Assembly: GCA_963836405.1 (NCBI GenBank)
Contig: CAWIJL010000003.1
Location: 1-64,000, forward strand
Direction of reading: 5' to 3'
Source: CAWIJJ01 sp963836405
GTDB taxonomy: Bacteria > Acidobacteriota > Terriglobia > Bryobacterales > Bryobacteraceae
DNA: 64,000 nt
Shown: positions 55,643 through 63,350 of the stretch, piece after piece
How positions within the stretch are numbered: the stretch's first letter is position 1
Layout of the letters: every line of letters begins with the position of its first letter
Notes under the pieces: generated by a model
Seen by the model: only the letters and a program-made list of their open reading frames with translations
Databases searched by the model: none
What the model was told of the DNA's origin: nothing
Made by a program: the position numbers and the translations under genes

Positions 55643-56977
55643 ATGGAACAAAAACTCAAGATCGCCGTGTTCATCGATTTTGACAATATCGAAATCGGCG
55701 TCAAATCCACCCTGCATCGGGAATTCGATGTCTCCGTGGTTTTGGACGGACTGAAGGAACGCGGCGAAATCGTCACCAAGTTCGCCTACGCGAATTGGGG
55801 CAGACAGGAATCGGCGACACGCGCCCTTTCCGAACATGCCGTGCAGATGGTGCAACGCGACCCGTCGCCGCGCGGCGATAAAAACGGGGCCGACATCAAC
55901 CTGGCGCTGGATGCGCTGGAGATGGCGTTCACGCACGACCATATCAACGCTTTCGCCATTGTCAGCGGCGACAGCGATTTCATAGCTCTTGTCAACAAGC
56001 TGAAACAATACGACAAGCGTATCTTCGTAGTCGGCGGCCGCGCCTTCACCAGCACCATCCTGCAAAAGAACTGTCACGAATTCGTGGCTTACGAATCCCT
56101 CATGGACGAACCGCGCTCGCGCGGCGGCCAGCCGCAGCAGGATCGTCCCCAGCAGCAGGACCGGCAACAGCAGCCCGACCGTTCGCACGACCGGCCGCAG
56201 CAACAGCAGCAGCAGCAGCGTCAGCCCCACAAGCGCCAGGCGCTCGACCTCGTGCAGGCCATGCCCCTCGTCGAACGCGCGCTCGGCGTCCTCGAACGCC
56301 GCGAGGTCCGGCCCCAGTTGGGACTCCTCAAGTCCACCATGCTGCAACTCGATTCCACGTTCAACGAGAAGGCCTACGGCGCCAGCTCGTTCACCGAATT
56401 CGTCGAGAAGCTCCAGAAGGCGGACTTCGTCGAAGTCACCGGCGGCGAGGGCCGCTACATGATCCGGCTGAAAGGGTCGGTCCCGGAGAAACCCGGAGCC
56501 AAACCCGAAGAGGCCATTCCGCTGCTCCGCGACGTTCTCGAAACCCACCGCCTCGATGTCGACAACGGCGCCCTCGCCGACGAACTGGCGGAATGGGTCC
56601 GCGCCGACCATCCCGGCTTCGACTGGCGGGAATACGGATTCCAGGAGTTCAGCGAGCTGCTGAACTACGCCCAGGATAAGGGGCTCACCCGCATCCAGGC
56701 CGACGAGGATAAGGGACTGATCGTCTATCTGGGCGCCGAGTTCCACCCGCCCGCTCCGCCGCCCGAACCGGTTCAGCCGCCCGAGGTCGAGGAGGAAGAG
56801 GACGAGCCGCAACCCCTCGTGCCCGGCCAGCCCACCGCTACTGGCGAGATTCCGATTCCCGAACCGCCGCCCAAGCCGCAGCGCCGCCCCAGGGCTCCGC
56901 GCAAAACGGCCACTAACGCGGACGGCAGCCCGAAAAAGCGCAGCTCGCGCCCGCGCAAAAAGAACCCGAACAGCTAA
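55643..56977 (+). CDS. NYN-domain (PIN-like) nuclease with OST-HTH domains and polyQ linker
   Basis: A 444-residue protein. Residues 1-155 form a NYN/DUF88 (LabA-like) domain with PIN-type acidic residues: IAVFIDFDNIEIG, GDKNGADINLALDALEMAF and AIVSGDSDFIALVNKL. Residues about 160-195 are a glutamine-rich linker (PQQDRPQQQDRQQQPDR, then seven glutamines). Two OST-HTH/LOTUS-like winged-helix domains follow (about 205-285 and 300-375; ALGVLERREVRPQLGLLKSTMLQL and YGFQEFSELLNYAQDKGL). The tail is proline- and glutamate-rich, then basic (RPRAPRKTA, KKRSSRPRKK). Such proteins are thought to bind and cut RNA; the target is unknown. Confidence 0.85.
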   Translation: MEQKLKIAVFIDFDNIEIGVKSTLHREFDVSVVLDGLKERGEIVTKFAYANWGRQESATRALSEHAVQMVQRDPSPRGDKNGADINLALDALEMAFTHDHINAFAIVSGDSDFIALVNKLKQYDKRIFVVGGRAFTSTILQKNCHEFVAYESLMDEPRSRGGQPQQDRPQQQDRQQQPDRSHDRPQQQQQQQRQPHKRQALDLVQAMPLVERALGVLERREVRPQLGLLKSTMLQLDSTFNEKAYGASSFTEFVEKLQKADFVEVTGGEGRYMIRLKGSVPEKPGAKPEEAIPLLRDVLETHRLDVDNGALADELAEWVRADHPGFDWREYGFQEFSELLNYAQDKGLTRIQADEDKGLIVYLGAEFHPPAPPPEPVQPPEVEEEEDEPQPLVPGQPTATGEIPIPEPPPKPQRRPRAPRKTATNADGSPKKRSSRPRKKNPNS

Positions 56978-56985
56978 CCCCGGCC

Positions 56986-57004
56986 GGGCCGCTCCGTGCG
57001 GCCC
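56986..57004. terminator. Hairpin between convergent NYN and VOC genes
   Basis: GGGCCGC and GCGGCCC form a perfect 7-bp stem with a 5-nt loop, 9 bp after the NYN stop codon and 7 bp before the end of the convergent VOC gene. It is suitable as a bidirectional terminator although no T tract follows. Confidence 0.45.
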
Positions 57005-57010
57005 CGCCTC

Positions 57011-57376
57011 TCAAATCGTCTGCCCGCAAACAATCCGGTGACCGTCCGGCGTTCTCAGGCCAAACTCCCTGAGACCCCAGGGCTTGTCAGTGGGTGCCGA
57101 GGTCACCAGCGCCCCCTTCGAGACGAACTCCCGGTACAGGTCGTCGATCCCTTCCACGTTCCAGTACGCGAAATACGAGTGGTCGCCCAACTCGCCGGCC
57201 GGCTGCGCGTCCCCGCATTCCCCCAGCATCAGCCGCACCCGGTCGCGCGTCAGGAAACTCCATCCCGCGGCGTCGATCGGGTCCTTCCGAAATCCCAGCA
57301 CGTCCATGTAGTACTTCGTAGACACTTCCAGGTTCCGCACCGCCAGCACGAACCGGGTATTAATGAGGTTGGGCAT
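57011..57376 (-). CDS. VOC-superfamily protein (glyoxalase/bleomycin-resistance fold)
   Basis: A 121-residue protein with the paired beta-alpha-beta-beta-beta VOC modules: NTRFVLAVRNLEVSTKYYMDVLGF with the first module, SYFAYWNVEGIDDLYREFVSKGA and FGLRTPDGHRIVCGQ with the second. VOC proteins bind metals or small molecules (glyoxalases, antibiotic-binding proteins, dioxygenases). The residues that would set the function are not diagnostic here. It is convergent with the NYN gene. Confidence 0.85.
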   Translation of the reverse strand: MPNLINTRFVLAVRNLEVSTKYYMDVLGFRKDPIDAAGWSFLTRDRVRLMLGECGDAQPAGELGDHSYFAYWNVEGIDDLYREFVSKGALVTSAPTDKPWGLREFGLRTPDGHRIVCGQTI

Positions 57377-57511
57377 CCGTCGCTCCGCTCCCTACAGTAG
57401 CATCGGCCCTGCAAATCCCTCAACCTCTTTAGAATCAAACGGACGCCGAGGGAATTTTTTGCAGCCGCTAATTCCGGCCCTCCCCGCTGCGTCTCCTCTG
57501 TTGGATGAGCC

Positions 57512-57520
57512 TGATAGGAT
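57512..57520 (+). promoter_or_regulatory. Possible extended -10 element before the ECF gene
   Basis: TGATAGGAT (TG-N-TAGGAT) overlaps the first candidate start codon (ATG 57519). If it is the promoter, translation would begin at the in-frame ATG at 57531 or 57543 on a nearly leaderless transcript. Confidence 0.3.
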
Positions 57521-58076
57521 GAAAGCGCTAATGGCCGCACCAATGGATTCGGCGAACTTCGCTGCGACGGATCTGGAACGGATCTTTCGCGAAAACCACG
57601 CCATGGTGTTCCGGGCTGCTTACCGGATCACCGGGAATGCCACCGACGCGGAGGATGTGCTTCAAACCGTCTTCCTGCGGATGCTCAAGCGCGACCCCAA
57701 CGCTGAGCCGGTCGGCAACATGATCAGCTTCCTGCACCGCTCCGCCGTCAACGCCGGCCTGGACCTGATGCGGACCCGCCAGAACATTCGCAATATCCCG
57801 CTCGATGAGCTCGAGCCCGTTCTGGCCGAATCCACCCATCGCAGTCCCGAGCGCGCTCAGGCCTCCACCGAAATCCGCGACTGGTTGCGCTCCGCCATGG
57901 CGCGCCTCAATCCGCGCATCGCGGAAATGTTCACCATGCGGTTCTTCGAAGGCAAGGAGAACCCCGAGATCGCGCGCCTGCTCAACACCACCCCCGGTAC
58001 CGTGGCGGTGACGTTGTCGCGCACGCGCGACCGGCTCGAAAAGGAATACAAAGCCTATCTGGGAGGTGTCGCATGA
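57519..58076 (+). CDS. ECF sigma factor
   Basis: An ECF sigma-70 family protein of about 185 residues. Region 2: FRENHAMVFRAAYRITGNATDAEDVLQTVFLRML and MISFLHRSAVNAGLDLMR; region 4: LNPRIAEMFTMRFFEGKENPEIARLLNTTPGTVAVTLSRTRDRLEKEY. Three in-frame ATG codons (57519, 57531, 57543) are possible starts. Its stop overlaps the start of the FecR-type anti-sigma gene by 4 bp (ATGA), the usual arrangement for an ECF factor and its regulator. Likely targets include the downstream ABC exporter genes, by inference. Confidence 0.9.
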   Translation: MKALMAAPMDSANFAATDLERIFRENHAMVFRAAYRITGNATDAEDVLQTVFLRMLKRDPNAEPVGNMISFLHRSAVNAGLDLMRTRQNIRNIPLDELEPVLAESTHRSPERAQASTEIRDWLRSAMARLNPRIAEMFTMRFFEGKENPEIARLLNTTPGTVAVTLSRTRDRLEKEYKAYLGGVA

Positions 58077-60565
58077 GCCAAGCCGAATTCAATCCGATCA
58101 GCCCTGAGCTGGAGAATGCCGTGCGCGAGATCCGTGATGAAGCCGTCGATCCGGCCGTGATCGAAGCCGCCGCCGCCCGCGTCTGGGCCCGCCTCGCCGA
58201 GGCCGCGTCCGCCGAACCGGAGCCGGAACACCATATCCGCAATTGCGAAGACTTCCAGGCGCTGATTCCCGAGTACCGCGCCCACCGCCTGCCCGAAGCC
58301 AAGGCCACCCTGCTCCAGGATCACCTGCACCAGTGCGTCGAGTGCCGCCGCGTTTACGAAGGCCGCGTGGTCTCCATGCCCGCGGCGCGGCAGCCCGTGC
58401 GCCGCACCTATACCTACCGCTGGGCCGCCGCCGCCGTGGTGGTTGCCGCGGCCGGAGTCTCCGCGTGGTTCGCCATCGGCCAGTTCGGCGCAGGCAGCGG
58501 CCGCGCCGTCGTTCAGTCCGTCAATGGCCAGCTCTACGAAGTTTCGCTCGCCGGATTGCGCGAACTGACCCCCGGCCAGGACCTTCCCGACGGCGTCGAG
58601 TTCCGCACCGCCAAAGATTCCAACGCCCTCCTCGAACTTCAGGACGGCTCCGTAGTCGAACTGCGCGAGCGTTCGGGCTTCTCCACCACCCATGGCGCTT
58701 CCGATCTCACCGTTCATCTGAATCGCGGCAGCATCATCGTCCAGGCCTCTAAACGCCGCAACGGCAGCCATCTTTTCGTGGCCACCTCGGATATGCGCGT
58801 CGCCGTCACCGGCACCGTGTTCAGCGTCAGCGCCGGAGTCAAAGGCTCGCGCGTCTCGGTCATCGAAGGCCAGGTGCGCGTCGAACAGAACAACCAGGAA
58901 AAGGTGCTTTCGCCCGGCCAGCAGAGCATGACCAGCGATCTCCAGCCGGTCACCATTCAGGACGAGATCTCCTGGAGCCGCAACCGCGAGCGCCTGGTGA
59001 AGCAGTTGGACGCCCTCCGCACCGGGTTGCAGCAGATTCACCTTCCCGCCCTGCGCTATTCGAGCCGCCTGCTCGGACGCCTGCCGTCCAACACCGTTCT
59101 TTACGGCAGCATCCCCAACCTCCGCGACTACCTCACCGAAGCCCAGGTGGTATTCCGCGAGCAATTGATGCGCAGCCCCGAGCTCGGCTCCGTGATCGCC
59201 GGGCACGGCGCCGGCCTCGACACGCTGATCGGCAAGCTGCGCGCCGCCAGCGAATATCTCGGCGAGGAAATCGCCGTCGTCGCCCTCTCGAGCGCCAGCG
59301 GCCCGCACGGCGCCCCCGTTATGATGGCCGAAACCCGGCAGGACGGTTTCCTTGAGTTCATGCAAAGGCAGGTAGGTGCCGTGCCCGTGGTCGCCCGCGG
59401 CGGCCTGGTGTTCTTCGGTCCCGACCGCGCCTCCGTCGAAGCCGTCGCCGCCGCCGTCCAAACCGGTAACGGCAGCTTCCAGGGAACGCCGTTCTATTCC
59501 CGCATCAACGAGGCCTACCGCAACGGCGCCGGCCTGATGATCTGCGCCGACCTCTCCGGCATGGGCAACGCATTGGTCGGCGGCGCCCGATACTTCATCG
59601 CTGAACAAAAGGAGATCGCCGGCCATAGCCAACTGCGCGCCAACCTCGGCTTCGACGGTCCCCGCACCGGCATGGCCGCATGGCTCGCCAATGCCGCCCC
59701 CATGGGCTCGCTCGAATATGTTTCGCCCGAAGCCACGGTCGTCGGCGCTTTCGTCGTCAACAACCCCGGCGCCATCGTGGACCAGGTGCTCGGTATCCAG
59801 CAGCGCTCCGCCGCAGCCGCCAAGGAGGCGCTCGCCAGCGCCCAGCAGACCGCCGGCTTCGATATCCGCGCCGACCTCTCCGCCAGCCTTGGCGGCGAAT
59901 TCTCCATCTCCCTCGATGGTCCTCCCTTCCCGGTGCCCTCCTGGAAGCTGGTGGCCGAGGTCTACGATTCGGCGCGCATGCAAGCTACCCTCGATAAGCT
60001 GGTCCAGGCCTACAACCAGAACGCGCCCAAAAACAACAGCAAGCCCCTGCGCACCAGCCAGGAAGTAGTGGACGGCCGCACGTATTACATGATCGCCGGC
60101 GGCGACCCCAACCCGCTCACCGAAGCCCACTACACCTTCGCCAACGGCTACATGATCGCCGGGCCCAGCCGCGCCCTGGTCGCCCGCGCCCTCCAGGTGA
60201 AGACGACCGGAACCTCCATCACCCACGCCGCGCAGTTCATCGCCCTTCAGCCTACCGACCACTACGCCAATTTCTCGGCCCTGATCTATCAGAACCTCGG
60301 CACCACCCTAGCGCCTCTCGCCGGGCTGCTCGGCGCCTTCGTTCCGCAGGGCGGCGGCCACGGCATCCCGCCTAATGCCATGCAGAACCTCTCCAACATG
60401 AAGGCCAGCCTCTTTGCCGCCTATGGCGAGCCCGACCGCATCACCCTCGCCGGCAGCGGCGACCTGTTCGGCTCGGGGCTTACCAACATGCTCAGCGGCA
60501 ACATCACCGGGATGCTCGGAAACGCGCTCCCCATCGGCGGATTCAAGGGAACTCGGGTGCGGTGA
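58073..60565 (+). CDS. Anti-sigma factor with FecR domain and DUF3352-like extracellular region
   Basis: An 830-residue membrane protein. Residues about 60-100 carry a zinc-binding anti-sigma motif, HLHQCVECRR (H-x3-C-x2-C). A transmembrane helix follows (about 121-143, AAAAVVVAAAGVSAWFAIGQ). Residues about 148-265 are a FecR-type domain (DGVEFRTAKDSNALLELQDGS, RVAVTGTVFSVSAG, RVSVIEGQVRVEQ). The remaining 560 residues are extracytoplasmic and resemble DUF3352-type repeats of unknown function (FFGPDRASVEAVAAAV, FANGYMIAGPSRALVARAL). It probably binds the ECF factor and senses a periplasmic signal. Such a long sensory extension on an anti-sigma factor is unusual. Confidence 0.82.
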   Translation: MSQAEFNPISPELENAVREIRDEAVDPAVIEAAAARVWARLAEAASAEPEPEHHIRNCEDFQALIPEYRAHRLPEAKATLLQDHLHQCVECRRVYEGRVVSMPAARQPVRRTYTYRWAAAAVVVAAAGVSAWFAIGQFGAGSGRAVVQSVNGQLYEVSLAGLRELTPGQDLPDGVEFRTAKDSNALLELQDGSVVELRERSGFSTTHGASDLTVHLNRGSIIVQASKRRNGSHLFVATSDMRVAVTGTVFSVSAGVKGSRVSVIEGQVRVEQNNQEKVLSPGQQSMTSDLQPVTIQDEISWSRNRERLVKQLDALRTGLQQIHLPALRYSSRLLGRLPSNTVLYGSIPNLRDYLTEAQVVFREQLMRSPELGSVIAGHGAGLDTLIGKLRAASEYLGEEIAVVALSSASGPHGAPVMMAETRQDGFLEFMQRQVGAVPVVARGGLVFFGPDRASVEAVAAAVQTGNGSFQGTPFYSRINEAYRNGAGLMICADLSGMGNALVGGARYFIAEQKEIAGHSQLRANLGFDGPRTGMAAWLANAAPMGSLEYVSPEATVVGAFVVNNPGAIVDQVLGIQQRSAAAAKEALASAQQTAGFDIRADLSASLGGEFSISLDGPPFPVPSWKLVAEVYDSARMQATLDKLVQAYNQNAPKNNSKPLRTSQEVVDGRTYYMIAGGDPNPLTEAHYTFANGYMIAGPSRALVARALQVKTTGTSITHAAQFIALQPTDHYANFSALIYQNLGTTLAPLAGLLGAFVPQGGGHGIPPNAMQNLSNMKASLFAAYGEPDRITLAGSGDLFGSGLTNMLSGNITGMLGNALPIGGFKGTRVR

Positions 60566-60584
60566 AAGGCGTATCGTTACAGTA

Positions 60585-61517
60585 ATGGACCCCGTCATCC
60601 AGTTGGACGGCCTGGAAGTGCGCTTCGGCAAGCGCGCCATCCTCAAGAAACTCAACGCCTCGCTGACCGGCCGTTCCATCGGGCTGCTGGGCCCGAACGG
60701 CGCGGGGAAGTCCACGTTGATCAATACCCTGCTCGGGTTTCATAAGCCGAGTTCGGGCACCGCGCGCATCCTCGGTTACGACGTCCGCACCCATGCCCGC
60801 AAAGTGCGCAGCCTCATCGGCTACATGCCGGAAAACGATTCGTTCATCGCCTCCATGAGCGGTGTCCGCTACGTTCGCATGATGGCCGAACTTTCCGGGC
60901 TGCCCAAAGAGCATGCCCTCGAGCGTGCCCACGAGGCGTTCTTCTATGTCGGACTCGGTGAAGTCCGCTACCGCCCCATCGGCACTTACTCGCTCGGTAT
61001 GAAGCAGTCGGCCAAGCTCGCCCAAGCCATCGCCCACGGTCCCAAGCTCCTCTTCCTCGACGAGCCCACCAACGGCCTCGACCCGCCCGCGCGCACCCGC
61101 ATGATTCAGTTGATCCAGGAAATTCGCGACCGCGGCGACCTCAACCTCATCCTCTCCTCCCACCTCCTCCGCGACGTGGAGGAATGCTGCGACCAGGTCC
61201 TCATCCTCAAGGATGGCAACGTCGCCGCTTTCTGCAATCTCGAGGAGGAGCGCCGCATGAACCGCCGCTTTCTCGAGCTCGAAACGCGCGGCGGCTCCAA
61301 CGGCAGCTTCCTCGAAGCCATCGAAAAGCTCGGCTGCGAAACCGCTCCGGGCGTGCAGGGACGGCTCAAGATCATCCTCCCCGAAGGTCTCGAAGTCCGC
61401 CAGTTGTACGAGGTGGCGGACCGGCAGGCGGTCCAGATCCGCCGTTTGAACCACAAGCGCGATTCCCTCGAAGACATCTTCCTCAAAGCCATGGAGACCG
61501 CCGATGGCCGTCTATAA
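60585..61517 (+). CDS. ABC transporter ATP-binding protein (ABC-2 type exporter)
   Basis: A 310-residue ATPase: Walker A GPNGAGKST, Q-loop region YMPENDSFI, signature YSLGMKQSAKLAQAI and Walker B LLFLDEPTNGLD, followed by a switch histidine in SSHLLRDVEECCD. A C-terminal extension of about 80 residues is typical of ABC-2 (drug/antibiotic/gliding-type) exporters. The ATG at 60585 is 19 bp after the anti-sigma gene. It partners with the permease whose start overlaps its end by 14 bp. Confidence 0.93.
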   Translation: MDPVIQLDGLEVRFGKRAILKKLNASLTGRSIGLLGPNGAGKSTLINTLLGFHKPSSGTARILGYDVRTHARKVRSLIGYMPENDSFIASMSGVRYVRMMAELSGLPKEHALERAHEAFFYVGLGEVRYRPIGTYSLGMKQSAKLAQAIAHGPKLLFLDEPTNGLDPPARTRMIQLIQEIRDRGDLNLILSSHLLRDVEECCDQVLILKDGNVAAFCNLEEERRMNRRFLELETRGGSNGSFLEAIEKLGCETAPGVQGRLKIILPEGLEVRQLYEVADRQAVQIRRLNHKRDSLEDIFLKAMETADGRL

Positions 61518-62406
61518 GAAAACCTACCGGCCCTACGATGGCAGCCTCACCGCTTCCTGGAGCCGCTTCCTGGTCATCCCGCGCTACTCGTTCGAAGACC
61601 TGCACCGCTCGCGCTTCCTGACCATCTTCTTCCTGGCCACGTTCATCTACCCGCTGATCGCCGCCCTCATCATCTACGTGCAGCACAACGCCAGCGTGCT
61701 CAGCCTGTTCGGCGTGCAGTCGGCGCGCAGCCTGATCTCCATTGGCGCTCCGTTTTTCATGTCCCTGCTCGGCTGGCAAAGCATGATGGCGCTGTTTCTC
61801 GCCGCCTTCATCGGCCCCGGCCAGGTCACGCCGGACCTTGCCAATAACGGCCTCGCGCTCTACCTGGCGCGCCCCTTCTCCCGCTCCGAATACGTGCTCG
61901 GCAAGATGTCCGTGCTCCTCATCCTCATGTCGCTCATGACCTGGATCCCCGGACTCCTGCTCTTCGCTCTCCAGGGATACCTCGAAGGCTGGACCTGGGT
62001 GACCGAACACAGCCGCTTGGCCTGGGCTACGTTCTGGGGCGCCTGGATTTGGATCCTGATCCTGGCGCTGCTCGCCCTCGCCCTCTCCGCCTGGGTCAAA
62101 TGGAAGCCCGCCGCCGGAGCCCTCATGTTCGGCGTCTTCTTCGTCGCCGCCGGTTTCGGCGCCGCCATCAACGGCATCCAGCGCACCAAGTGGGGCAACC
62201 TGCTCAACATCGGCAGCATGATCGGCGCCGTCTGGGTCGACCTGTTCGAAGGCGGCAATCCCGATAGCACCGGCGCCGTCTTCTTCCGCGTCTCGCCCGG
62301 CGAGCAGATCCCGCTGTGGTGCTGCTGGGCATCCCTGCTCGCCCTCTGCGGCATCTGCCTGTACATGCTGGCGCGCAAGATCCGCGGCATGGAGGTGGTC
62401 CGGTGA
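61504..62406 (+). CDS. ABC-2 type transporter permease
   Basis: A 300-residue polytopic membrane protein with six or seven helices, starting in the end of the ATPase gene (14-bp overlap). Helix regions include FLTIFFLATFIYPLIAALIIYV, MALFLAAFIGPGQVTPDL and IWILILALLALALSAWV; NNGLALYLARPFSRSEYVLGK is a characteristic cytoplasmic loop of ABC-2 permeases of the Nos/CcmA-adjacent type. It forms an exporter with the ATPase encoded upstream. The cargo is unknown. Confidence 0.88.
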   Translation: MAVYKKTYRPYDGSLTASWSRFLVIPRYSFEDLHRSRFLTIFFLATFIYPLIAALIIYVQHNASVLSLFGVQSARSLISIGAPFFMSLLGWQSMMALFLAAFIGPGQVTPDLANNGLALYLARPFSRSEYVLGKMSVLLILMSLMTWIPGLLLFALQGYLEGWTWVTEHSRLAWATFWGAWIWILILALLALALSAWVKWKPAAGALMFGVFFVAAGFGAAINGIQRTKWGNLLNIGSMIGAVWVDLFEGGNPDSTGAVFFRVSPGEQIPLWCCWASLLALCGICLYMLARKIRGMEVVR

Positions 62407-63350
62407 GCGACACCAACCAGATCGTGTTTTCGAACGTCTCCCGCTTCTACGGCGAGGTGCTCGGCATCAACGACGTCAGCCTGTCGATTCCTCCGGGCAT
62501 CACCAGCCTCGTCGGTCCCAACGGCTCCGGCAAGACCACGCTCATGAACCTGATGTGCGGCCTCATCCGTCCCACTCAGGGCGAAATCACCGTGCTCGGC
62601 ATCCCGCCCGGCCACCCCGAATCCCTCTGCCGCGTGCTCGGCTATTGCGCCCAGTTCGACGCCTTTCCCAAGGGACTCACCGGCTACCAGTTCATCTATT
62701 CGTTCCTGCGCATGTACGGCTGGGATGACCCCGAGTGCGACCGCCGCACCCGCACCGCGCTCGAAACCGTCGGCCTCAGCGATGCCGCCGGGCGCTCCGT
62801 CGCCGCCTATAGCAAGGGCATGCGCCAGCGCGTCAAGCTCGCCCAGTCCATCGCCCACGATCCCAAAGTTATCGTTCTCGACGAACCGCTCAACGGCCTC
62901 GACCCGCTCGCCCGCGCCGAAGCCATCAACCTGTTCCGCAAGTGGGGCGATAACGGTTGCCACGTCATCGTGTCCAGCCACATCCTTCACGAAGTGGACC
63001 GCATTTCCGACCAGGTGATTCTCCTCAGCCAGGGCTACGTCGTCGCCGAAGGACAGATCCAGGGCGTCCGCAACGAGGTCAAGGAGCAGCCTATGCAGAT
63101 CCTGGTCCGTTGCGACCGGCCCGCCGTGCTCGCCTCCCGCCTCTTCGAGCAGGACCACGTCGTCGAAGCCAAAATCGCCAACGACGGCAAGGGCCTCCTG
63201 CTGCGCACCAAGGATGCCGACGGCTTCTACCTCCTGCTCAATCGCGTGATCCTCGAATCCAGCCTCGAAGTCGAATCCGTCGCCCCCGCCGATGACGACG
63301 TGAATTCCGTTTACCAATATCTGATCGGCGGCGAGGGAGGCACGGTATGA
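62403..63350 (+). CDS. ABC transporter ATP-binding protein (second)
   Basis: A 315-residue ATPase with GTG start overlapping the permease stop (GTGA). Walker A GPNGSGKTT, signature YSKGMRQRVKLAQSI, Walker B VIVLDEPLNGLD and a C-terminal domain of about 90 residues. It differs from the first ATPase, so the cluster encodes two ATPase-permease pairs, either two exporters or one heteromeric one. The partner permease begins at 63347 with a 4-bp overlap. Confidence 0.93.
   Translation: MSDTNQIVFSNVSRFYGEVLGINDVSLSIPPGITSLVGPNGSGKTTLMNLMCGLIRPTQGEITVLGIPPGHPESLCRVLGYCAQFDAFPKGLTGYQFIYSFLRMYGWDDPECDRRTRTALETVGLSDAAGRSVAAYSKGMRQRVKLAQSIAHDPKVIVLDEPLNGLDPLARAEAINLFRKWGDNGCHVIVSSHILHEVDRISDQVILLSQGYVVAEGQIQGVRNEVKEQPMQILVRCDRPAVLASRLFEQDHVVEAKIANDGKGLLLRTKDADGFYLLLNRVILESSLEVESVAPADDDVNSVYQYLIGGEGGTV

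Noticed and set aside
56160..56225. CAG repeat considered as a CRISPR or mobile-element repeat
   Set aside because: It is in frame inside the NYN gene, encodes polyglutamine and has no spacers.
58055..60262. 735-codon minus-strand open frame antisense to the FecR-type protein
   Set aside because: Composition is typical of antisense frames in GC-rich genes (glycine, alanine, histidine rich), and no domain is apparent.
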